Shown here: positions 1-5,513 of the stretch, piece by piece
Layout: each line of letters starts with the position of its first letter
Position numbering within the stretch: the stretch's first letter is position 1
From: an uncultured Phascolarctobacterium sp.
GTDB lineage: Bacteria; Bacillota; Negativicutes; Acidaminococcales; Acidaminococcaceae
Reading direction: 5' to 3'
Length of the DNA: 13,072 bases
Assembly (NCBI GenBank): GCA_946002345.1
Contig: CAMFZA010000021.1
Coordinates: forward strand, 1-13,072
The notes under the pieces: model-generated
The model's database searches: none
Told to the model about the DNA's origin: nothing
What the model saw: only the letters and a program-made list of their open reading frames with translations
Made by a program: the position numbers and the translations under genes

Positions 1-294
1 GAGCGTTTCATGGAACTGTCGGCTGACTACGAAGCCGAGCAAGCGGAGCTGAAAAAGAGAGCCGCCGCCCTGCAAGCCGAACTGGACAAGTCACAGGCAG
101 CTACCGTCAACGCCGAGAAATTTATGGGCATTGTCCGCAAGCACCTTGCCTTTGAAGAACTGACCCCCACTCTGTTGCGGGAAATGGTAGAGAAAATCGT
201 GGTGCATGAGTGCAGCTATGACGAGAACGGCACCCGCAGGCAGGACATTGAGATTTATTACAGCTTTGTCGGCAAGATTGACTTGCCCGAATAA
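1..294 (+). CDS. Serine recombinase (TnpX/large serine integrase type), C-terminal fragment
   Basis: Only the last 97 codons are in the window; the frame is open from base 1 (E-R-F-M-E-L) and ends at TAA 292-294. The N-terminal resolvase and zinc-ribbon parts would lie to the left. What is visible is a Glu/Ala/Lys-rich coiled coil (about residues 5-40), then the tail with LTPTLLREMVEKIVVHE and a final YYSFVGKIDLP. This pattern is typical of the DUF4368-like C-terminus of large serine recombinases carried by conjugative and mobilizable elements of gut Firmicutes. Such enzymes join element ends to the chromosome and are usually encoded at the very end of the element. Base composition is about 53-63% GC here against about 43% in the next plus-strand genes, which fits recent transfer. 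The family call is from memory of the family; the truncation is due to the window edge. Confidence 0.85.
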   Translation, partial: ERFMELSADYEAEQAELKKRAAALQAELDKSQAATVNAEKFMGIVRKHLAFEELTPTLLREMVEKIVVHECSYDENGTRRQDIEIYYSFVGKIDLPE

Positions 295-302
295 CCGCCC
301 GA

Positions 303-351
303 CCTATCCGACACAATGGCCAAGTGTCGGATAGGAACGGCAAAATTTTTT
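303..351 (+). terminator. Perfect 12-bp hairpin after the recombinase gene
   Basis: CCTATCCGACAC (303-314) and GTGTCGGATAGG (324-335) are perfect inverted repeats around a 9-base loop that itself contains TGGCCA. A run of six T follows at 346-351, ten bases past the stem. The hairpin sits 8 bases after the recombinase stop, so it is probably that gene's terminator. The gap before the T run is long for an intrinsic terminator, so it could instead be a structure belonging to the element end. Confidence 0.5.
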
Positions 352-517
352 GCACTTCTATTGCTTCTTTATCACACATAAGCAAAATGACAAGGTTTAT
401 TGTGAGAATAGTTTGTCTAGAACATCTTTAATTTAATTATATCAAAAAATGCAGAAAAAGCCTATTCTATAATATATTTCACTCTCTTCCTACCCTAAAT
501 ATTCCTCTCCATAATAA
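352..517. other. AT-rich intergenic stretch at a probable element/chromosome junction
   Basis: Between the recombinase hairpin and the next terminator there is no convincing gene on either strand. The stretch is strongly AT-rich. It contains a TATAAT-like hexamer near 470 without a clear partner hexamer. The sharp change from GC-rich recombinase coding DNA to this segment makes it a candidate place for the element's right attachment site, but no core repeat can be identified without the other end. Confidence 0.35.
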
Positions 518-564
518 TAAAAGCTTCGGCTGAGCGCTAAATTGGCGCACTGCCGAAGCTTTTA
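518..564. terminator. Bidirectional rho-independent terminator
   Basis: TAAAAGCTTCGGC (518-530) pairs perfectly with GCCGAAGCTTTTA (552-564). An inner GCGC/GCGC pair (534-537 with 545-548) can extend the structure. Read on the minus strand, the stem is followed by TTTTATTATTAT, which places it as the terminator of the small exported-protein gene ending at 589. Read on the plus strand it also ends in TTTTA, so it may stop transcription leaving the mobile element. Confidence 0.8.
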
Positions 565-588
565 TATTGTTAGATTTTAAACTTTATA

Positions 589-915
589 TTATGCCCAGGG
601 ATCCTCAGAGGCCGGACTTTGCTCATAGCGAGCCAGTGCAGCCACCGCATAGGCAGCTACCTTCTGCGCGTCGGTTCCAACTGCTACGTCAGCTTCGGTT
701 TGAGGTAAATTCTGCAATACTACGTTCTTATTACCCACTTTTTTCACCGCCTTATTGATTGCTTGATTGAGAACATTATTGGTGTTTACAGACCTATTAT
801 AGGAGCTAGATCGTCCAATATTGCCAATGCTCCCTAAATTAATGGCCTCTGCCATAGGCATGTGCAAAGCCAGCACTGCCACAGCCACAGCCAAGGTAAA
901 TAGCTGCTTTTTCAT
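589..915 (-). CDS. Small exported protein of unknown function
   Basis: The predicted product has 108 residues. Residues 1-24 form a clear Sec signal peptide: Lys2-Lys3, a hydrophobic core rich in Ala/Val/Leu, then AEA before a likely cleavage site at Ile25. The mature part has a Ser/Asn-rich segment (about 27-55), a basic stretch KAVKKVGNK (55-63), an Ala-rich helix (about 83-97) and ends in ASEDPWA. No cysteine is present. I do not recognise a family. The start is well supported by AGGAGGAGGT just upstream of the ATG. The gene has its own terminator at 518-564, and the HTH regulator gene at 1029-1271 lies upstream on the same strand, with a perfect palindrome at 964-985 between them. It is probably expressed as a single gene, possibly under that regulator; the regulatory link is inference. 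Confidence 0.7.
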   Translation of the reverse strand: MKKQLFTLAVAVAVLALHMPMAEAINLGSIGNIGRSSSYNRSVNTNNVLNQAINKAVKKVGNKNVVLQNLPQTEADVAVGTDAQKVAAYAVAALARYEQSPASEDPWA

Positions 916-933
916 GTTACCTCCTCCTATTTT

Positions 934-939
934 ATTATA
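934..939 (-). promoter_or_regulatory. Candidate -10 hexamer for the small exported-protein gene
   Basis: Read on the minus strand this is TATAAT, in AAAATATAATAAAATAGG. It lies 25 bases downstream of the lux-box-like palindrome. A start about 7 bases downstream would give a leader of only about a dozen bases overlapping the ribosome binding site, and there is no good -35 hexamer. A site activated from the palindrome could fit, but this is weak support. Confidence 0.25.
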
Positions 940-963
940 TTTTTAAGATTTAATTGTTTATAA

Positions 964-985
964 AACCTGTAACATTTTACAGGTT
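964..985. promoter_or_regulatory. Lux-box-like palindrome (ACCTGTA-6-TACAGGT)
   Basis: AACCTGTAA (964-972) and TTACAGGTT (977-985) are perfect 9-base inverted repeats separated by CATT. The inner 20 bases, ACCTGTAACATTTTACAGGT, have the same 7-base arms and 6-base spacing as the Vibrio fischeri lux box (ACCTGTAGGATCGTACAGGT, from memory). The palindrome lies between a LuxR/GerE HTH gene and the small exported-protein gene, centred about 60 bases upstream of the latter's ATG. On the minus strand it is also followed by TTTTATAA and lies 43 bases past the stop of the regulator gene, so it may instead be a weak terminator. Both readings are open. Confidence 0.5.
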
Positions 986-1028
986 GACATGCTTGTGCTA
1001 ATATTGTTTACTTGTAATAAATATGAGT

Positions 1029-1271
1029 TTATTTAAGTGTATCATCTTCTATTTTTTCTTTTACAAATGCTACGGCTAAGCCCACCTTGCTACGATATTG
1101 CGTTTTACGTAATGCGTTACCAATATGAAAGCCAACCGTACGCTTTGTCAACTGCAGCTGGTCCGCAATTTCCTGATAGCTTAAATCCTGGCTCAGCAGA
1201 TTCACTATTTGTAGCTCCCTACTCGTCAAAATTTTTTTGAGCTCCTTATTGGTTTTTTGATAACTAACCAA
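1029..1271 (-). CDS. HTH-only LuxR/GerE-type transcription regulator
   Basis: This gene encodes a stand-alone LuxR/GerE DNA-binding domain. The motif LTSRELQIVNLLSQDLSYQE followed by IADQLQLTKRTVGFHIGNAL matches the four-helix HTH, with the T-x-x-T-V-x-x-H recognition helix. There is no receiver, autoinducer or other sensor domain. The start chosen is TTG at 1271 (80 residues), because minus-strand GAGGTGG sits 5-6 bases upstream. The same frame extends to another TTG at 1319 (96 residues), with no good ribosome binding site and a TGA two codons further up. There is no ATG at all before the HTH, so a decayed remnant of a longer regulator is possible. GerE itself is a known small protein of this kind. 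It could control the exported-protein gene downstream, or the divergent lipoprotein gene. Confidence 0.65.
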   Translation of the reverse strand: MVSYQKTNKELKKILTSRELQIVNLLSQDLSYQEIADQLQLTKRTVGFHIGNALRKTQYRSKVGLAVAFVKEKIEDDTLK

Positions 1272-1319
1272 GGTATCCACCTCTTTGCTAAAGCTGCTTA
1301 CTCTACTCAGGGACAACAA

Positions 1320-1521
1320 AACTCAGTATACTATTCTTCATCAATGATATATAATAATGATTAGGAAGCATCCTCTTCCGTACTCCTTCTAGCTTCATTT
1401 TAGCTAAAAAACACCAATTAGTCCCCACCCCTTAAGGCCATTTTGGGTGGGTTTTGGCATATAAATTACTAAATTATAGCCAATTTCTTATTTTAACCAT
1501 CTTTTCCCGGAGGTAGTCACC
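1320..1521. other. Divergent intergenic region between luxR-like gene and lipoprotein gene
   Basis: This is a divergent region that must hold the promoters of both neighbours. A TATAAT occurs at 1350-1355, but no matching -35 hexamer is clear. The plus-strand gene has a strong ribosome binding site (GGAGGT, about 1510-1515) seven bases before its ATG. A G/C-rich hairpin at 1424-1451 is described separately. Confidence 0.4.
1424..1455 (+). terminator. Short GC-rich hairpin with four T in the leader of the lipoprotein gene
   Basis: CCCACCC (1424-1430) pairs with GGGTGGG (1445-1451), followed by TTTT (1452-1455). No plus-strand gene ends just upstream, so if it forms it would lie in the 5' leader of the solute-binding lipoprotein gene and could act as an attenuator. 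The stem is only 7 bp and the T run short, so it may have no function. Confidence 0.3.
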
Positions 1522-2628
1522 ATGAAGAAGCTATTTCTATTTTGTGTATTGTGCGTCGCACTAATCCTCACTGGCTGCGGCGAGAATTCCAGCAAGCTGA
1601 ATCCCAATAATCCTGTGACCTTGAATATTTGGCATGTTTACGGAAGCCAAACCAAACCCCCCCTCAATGATGCCATCCAACGCTTCAACGAAACAGAGGG
1701 CAAGCAAAGGGGCGTTATCGTGAAGGTTGTTTCCGTGAGCAATTCCTCCGCCATTGATAAAGCACTACTGGCCTCCGCAGCTAAGGAGCCCGGCTCCGTG
1801 CCCATGCCCGATCTCTTTACCGCCTATCCCCGCATCATGACCAAGTTGGATTGCAAGCTTTTGCTGCCTTGGGAAAAATATTTAAGCAAGGAAGATTTAG
1901 CTATCTATCGCAGCGACTTCCTTAAGGAAGGCCAGTATAAGGACCACCTATATATGCTGCCCATTGCCAAATCCACGGAGCTGCTTTTCGTCAATCAAAC
2001 CTTTATGGACCGTTTCCTAAAGGCCAATAACATCAACCAAGCTAATCTAGAGGATTACGATACCCTTTTTGCCCTGTGCCAACGCTATTACCAATGGAGT
2101 GGTGGCAAGCAAATGTTCCAAATCAACGAAATCTATCATTATTTCCTTACGAAACTGGCGGCCCTAGGCGAGGATTTAGTACAAAATGGCAAGCCCAATT
2201 TCACTAGTGAAAAATTCTGGCGCATTTATCGTCCTATGGCCGCAGCTGCTATCGCCGGTGGTCTCTGCACCGAAAATGGCTATGCCTCCGACCGCTGGAA
2301 AACCGGCGAGGTCATTAGCAATGTGGGCTCCACAGCCGGCATTCTCTATTTACGGAATTATGTAACCCATGCTGATAATAGTCGTGAAGCAATCACTACC
2401 AGCTTTTTACCCAGCCCCATTTTTAAAGAGGCTGTGAACAAAAGATTCCTGCTACAACGAGGCACAGGACTTTTTGCCTTGCAAAACAAGGATGATCGTA
2501 AAAACCAGGCAGCGGCAGTCTTCGCTAAATGGATAGGACAAAAGGAGCACAATTTACGTTTTGTAACCCAGGCTGGCTATCTGCCAGTAAATAAAGAAGC
2601 TATGCAGGCTTTAATGGCTAGACAGTAG
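1522..2628 (+). CDS. Extracellular solute-binding lipoprotein, ended early by TAG
   Basis: The protein starts with a lipoprotein signal (MKKLFLF..., lipobox L-T-G-C, lipidated Cys19). It then shows the ABC-transporter solute-binding family 1 pattern: VTLNIWHVYG near residue 33, a PDLFTAYP segment, and a C-terminal AVFAKWIGQKEHNLRFVTQAG followed by YLPVNKEAM, typical of sugar- or oligosaccharide-type binding proteins. The ligand cannot be read from sequence. Translation stops at TAG 2626-2628 after 368 residues, but the frame continues open for 87 more residues with family-like sequence, so the gene looks interrupted. The start has GGAGGT seven bases upstream. No permease or ATPase gene is nearby. 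The next gene, 30 bases past the end of the extended frame, is a membrane-bound LuxR-type regulator, which points to ligand sensing instead of import; that is inference. Confidence 0.8.
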   Translation: MKKLFLFCVLCVALILTGCGENSSKLNPNNPVTLNIWHVYGSQTKPPLNDAIQRFNETEGKQRGVIVKVVSVSNSSAIDKALLASAAKEPGSVPMPDLFTAYPRIMTKLDCKLLLPWEKYLSKEDLAIYRSDFLKEGQYKDHLYMLPIAKSTELLFVNQTFMDRFLKANNINQANLEDYDTLFALCQRYYQWSGGKQMFQINEIYHYFLTKLAALGEDLVQNGKPNFTSEKFWRIYRPMAAAAIAGGLCTENGYASDRWKTGEVISNVGSTAGILYLRNYVTHADNSREAITTSFLPSPIFKEAVNKRFLLQRGTGLFALQNKDDRKNQAAAVFAKWIGQKEHNLRFVTQAGYLPVNKEAMQALMARQ

Positions 2629-2892
2629 CAGGGGGAAAATAATAAATATCGTCAGCTCTACAAGGTTTTGCAAAATGTGGAAAATAATGGTAGCTATTTA
2701 GCCCTGCCTCTCTATGAAAAAGCAGGACAAACCCAAGCCATGCTCGAAAAGAATATCAAGCAAATTCTTACCCAAGCACATCAAGAATATGAGCAAAAAG
2801 AACGCTCTGGTCAGTCCTCACAGGCTGTTTTAGATCAGCTTGTGCAAGACTCCCTGACCCAACTGCAAAAGTCTATGGACTTGTCCCTTTAA
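2629..2892 (+). pseudogene. In-frame C-terminal continuation of the solute-binding protein after TAG
   Basis: Directly after the TAG, in the same frame, 87 further codons run to TAA at 2890-2892 (QGENNKYRQLYKVLQNVENN..., ending in KSMDLSL). The content is hydrophilic and helical, like the last helices of family 1 solute-binding proteins, and includes a Gln/Glu-rich stretch. There is an in-frame ATG at 2668 but no ribosome binding site for it, so a separate gene is unlikely. The context CAG-TAG-CAG suggests a single C-to-T change of a Gln codon. With the stop read as Gln, the whole protein would be 456 residues, close to the usual length for the family. Alternatives are a sequencing error or amber readthrough. 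Confidence 0.75.
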
Positions 2893-2922
2893 TCTAAAAA
2901 AGCTCAGGCTGAAGGAGGCATT

Positions 2923-4710
2923 ATGCTTACGCGTTGGCAAGCATATGAAGATTTTTTCAAAAGAATATTGCTTGAACGTCGCACCCTACGCAGCCGCTTT
3001 GCCATGTATTTGGTAACTTTTTTTGGTATTTTAACCTCAGCTGTAATGGTGCTACTGATTCTAAGCGGCTTTCTCAACCCCTTGGACCATGACTTAGAAA
3101 AATTCATGGATTATGAGCTCAATAATAGACGCCAAGAGTTGAAAAGGCAAATGGATAATTTAGCTGCCCATGGCATCAATTACTCCCAACAGCTTAGCGA
3201 GGCCATCCTGTGGACCATGGAGCAGCATAATCTAAGCTTGCAGCAACTTAACGGTCAGCCCCATATCTTGCAAGCTATTCAAACCAACGCCTATGATATT
3301 GTCCATGATGCCATGGAAAAAACATCCTGCAGTGGCGCCTTTTATCTGCTCCGTGCCAGTGTTGGCCCACAAAAACAAGGAGAGCAAAGCACAACCTATA
3401 ACAGTCTCTATCTTAAATACGCCAATTTATATTCAGAAAACACCCTGAACAATGAAATCTGTATGTTCCGTGGTTACTACAGCGTAGCCCGCGCTCACAA
3501 CATCAATCTTTACAGCACCTGGCAGCTGGAATGCCGCCCCGGATTTTTTCCGGAGATAACAGCCCTGCTTCAACAAGTAAAACCAGAGCTTAATAAGAGC
3601 TTCATTATGACCCAGGTTACCCCTCTAGAGGATAGCTGGGAAAAGGTGCGTCTCTTCCTCTTTCCTCTTTTAGATAATCAGGGTAAGGTTATAGGTGTGT
3701 GCGGCTACGAGCTCAGCAATCTCTATTATCAACTGCGTTCTGCTCCCGTTTCCTATCAAGATACGCCCATGATTAATGGGCTCTTGGATAAGGATGATAA
3801 TGATACTTATATGGGTCAGCTGGTGGATGAGTCCATCCTAGGAGAATGGCCACTAGTTGCCCAAGAACACGGAAAATATATTCGCTTCAGTAGCAGCAGC
3901 ACCAACTATATCGGCAAGCTGCTCCCTGTAGATATAGCTAATAGTACTCATTATTTAGCCATTATGCTGCCGGAAAATGTGTATAATGAAATGCTGGCTA
4001 GCGCTCGCACCAAGGCTGTTGCCATTTTCGGCTTGATTTTGCTGCTCTTTTTGCTCTCAGGTTATCTTCTCAATAAAAAGTACGTGGAGCCCATCGTAGG
4101 CGATTTACAGCAGCTGCGCAACAATCCCAATCAAAAGCCCAGCTCCGATTTACACGAGCTAAATGAAATCTATACTGCTTGGCAAAATAGTAACTACCAA
4201 AATAAGGAAAAGCTCCTCTCCTTAGAGCAAGAAAAGTCCTTAGCCCAACAAGAGTATGAAAGAGCCGTGCATAATCTGCAAAGCATTGCTCGTCAACAAC
4301 AAGAGCTGCAAAGGCAATATGATGATTTGCAGGCCACCCTGCAGGAGCAAAGTCGTCGTCTTACAGAAAGAATGGAGCTGCTGCAAAAGGAAAAGGAGGA
4401 GGCTGAACGTCAATATGCCTCCGCCCAACACATCATGCAGGGCTATTTAAATAAGGATATGCCTCCCATTGACGAGGACAGCTATAATATGTTTGTCAAC
4501 AATCTTTCCCAGCTCACCGCCAAAGAAAGAGCCATTTTCGATTTATACTTAGCCGGTCTAGTTCCCAAGGAGGTCACTGCAAAGCTAGGTATTACTGAAA
4601 ACACACTCAAATACCATAACAAAAATATTTATGGTAAGCTTGGTGTTAAGAGCCGCAAGGAGCTTTTACAATGCATCAAATATATGCAGATTTTGGAAAA
4701 TAAGAATTAA
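2923..4710 (+). CDS. Membrane-tethered one-component LuxR-type regulator with extracytoplasmic sensor
   Basis: The protein has 595 residues. A short basic cytoplasmic start leads into TM1 (about 27-50). An extracytoplasmic region (about 51-363) follows, ending with PLLDNQGKVIGVCGYELSNL, which resembles the last strands of Cache/PAS-like sensor domains. TM2 is at about 364-384, then a short HAMP-like segment with Pro390. A long Gln/Glu-rich coiled coil spans about 425-505, and the C-terminus is a LuxR/GerE HTH (529-589), with TENTLKYHNKNIYGKLGVKS as the recognition and dimer helices. No kinase or receiver domain is present, so an outside signal would be passed straight to a DNA-binding domain held at the membrane. 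AAGGAGG precedes the ATG with good spacing. It lies 30 bases after the solute-binding protein frame, so the two are probably co-transcribed and may work as a pair. Ligand and targets are unknown. Confidence 0.8.
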   Translation: MLTRWQAYEDFFKRILLERRTLRSRFAMYLVTFFGILTSAVMVLLILSGFLNPLDHDLEKFMDYELNNRRQELKRQMDNLAAHGINYSQQLSEAILWTMEQHNLSLQQLNGQPHILQAIQTNAYDIVHDAMEKTSCSGAFYLLRASVGPQKQGEQSTTYNSLYLKYANLYSENTLNNEICMFRGYYSVARAHNINLYSTWQLECRPGFFPEITALLQQVKPELNKSFIMTQVTPLEDSWEKVRLFLFPLLDNQGKVIGVCGYELSNLYYQLRSAPVSYQDTPMINGLLDKDDNDTYMGQLVDESILGEWPLVAQEHGKYIRFSSSSTNYIGKLLPVDIANSTHYLAIMLPENVYNEMLASARTKAVAIFGLILLLFLLSGYLLNKKYVEPIVGDLQQLRNNPNQKPSSDLHELNEIYTAWQNSNYQNKEKLLSLEQEKSLAQQEYERAVHNLQSIARQQQELQRQYDDLQATLQEQSRRLTERMELLQKEKEEAERQYASAQHIMQGYLNKDMPPIDEDSYNMFVNNLSQLTAKERAIFDLYLAGLVPKEVTAKLGITENTLKYHNKNIYGKLGVKSRKELLQCIKYMQILENKN

Positions 4711-4788
4711 CTGTAAGCCCATCTGAAGCCAACAAATCAGCGCACCAAGACCGAATAACCAATATACTAAAGAAAGGGAGGCGCAAGC

Positions 4789-5385
4789 ATGGTTAAAAAA
4801 TATATTTTAGTCTGCGGCCTAGTGCTAATACTGAGCTTTGCCTGCACAGCAGCTGCTTATACACCGGCAGCTTGCTTCTTTGGCAATGCCAAATATTTGC
4901 TTTATATCCACAAAATTAGCTATCGCTTGGATGTTTATGAAAGGAATAAGGACGGCGTGGTGTACAGCTTTCCCATAGCTGTAGCGAAAAATCCCGGTGA
5001 CAAGCAACGCACTGGTGACAATAGAACGCCCACCTCCTGGGGCAGCGCCGTAGCCATCCCAGCTAAATATACTGGTGCCAGCAGTGGAATTCCCTCCAGC
5101 CAAGTTCCCTTCCGTATTGAGGATGTGTGTCCTGCTCATGACTGGACCCATGATTTTGGTGATGGCAAGGGAGTTATCGCCGGGGCCTATGGTCCTTGGT
5201 TCCTCTCCCTCGACACGGGCTGGATCGGCATAGGCATCCATGGCACCCACGATGCCAACTCCATCGGCACCATGGCCTCCGAGGGCTGCATCCGTCTCCG
5301 CAATGAGGATATCCAAAGACTAAAGGATATCGTTTGCAGTGATAATGGCGGCATCGGCACAGGAGTTATTATCACAGAGGATTGA
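4789..5385 (+). CDS. Secreted L,D-transpeptidase (YkuD domain)
   Basis: The protein has 198 residues. Residues 1-23 form a signal peptide ending near ACTAAAY. The YkuD catalytic signature is complete: H151-G-T, then S164-E-G-C167-I-R-L, with Cys167 as nucleophile. Upstream there is the usual FPIAVAKNPGDK...TPTSWG strand region. L,D-transpeptidases form 3-3 peptidoglycan cross-links or attach proteins to peptidoglycan outside the membrane; which one applies cannot be told. There is no LysM or other wall-binding domain. GGGAGG lies ahead of the ATG. The gene follows the membrane regulator by 78 bases in the same direction and is closed by a strong terminator, so it may be the last gene of that unit. 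That would connect the sensor with wall remodelling, but only by position. Confidence 0.85.
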   Translation: MVKKYILVCGLVLILSFACTAAAYTPAACFFGNAKYLLYIHKISYRLDVYERNKDGVVYSFPIAVAKNPGDKQRTGDNRTPTSWGSAVAIPAKYTGASSGIPSSQVPFRIEDVCPAHDWTHDFGDGKGVIAGAYGPWFLSLDTGWIGIGIHGTHDANSIGTMASEGCIRLRNEDIQRLKDIVCSDNGGIGTGVIITED

Positions 5386-5394
5386 GTAAAGCAG

Positions 5395-5438
5395 AAAAAG
5401 CGACGTTTAAGAGTTATACTCCAAAACGTCGCTTTTTT
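5395..5438. terminator. Bidirectional rho-independent terminator between convergent genes
   Basis: AAAAAGCGACGTTT (5395-5408) and AAACGTCGCTTTTT (5424-5437) are perfect 14-base inverted repeats around a 15-base loop. T runs follow in both directions. It ends the L,D-transpeptidase gene on the plus strand and can serve the nucleotidase gene, which stops at 5514 on the minus strand. Confidence 0.9.
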
Positions 5439-5513
5439 ATTTTGCTTTAGATTTAGTATGTTACTTTAACTCAACAACTCTATATTTAAAAAACTATATA
5501 CTTGCTGTGTTAA

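Noticed and set aside
984..1012. Perfect TTGACA (984-989) with TTTACT 17 bases further on the plus strand
   Set aside because: No plus-strand gene lies within 500 bases downstream, the -10 is poor, and the hexamer overlaps the arm of the palindrome.
4825..5316. Open frame of 163 codons on the minus strand inside the L,D-transpeptidase gene
   Set aside because: The opposite strand encodes a complete YkuD enzyme with catalytic motif; the composition of this frame is a mirror of that gene.
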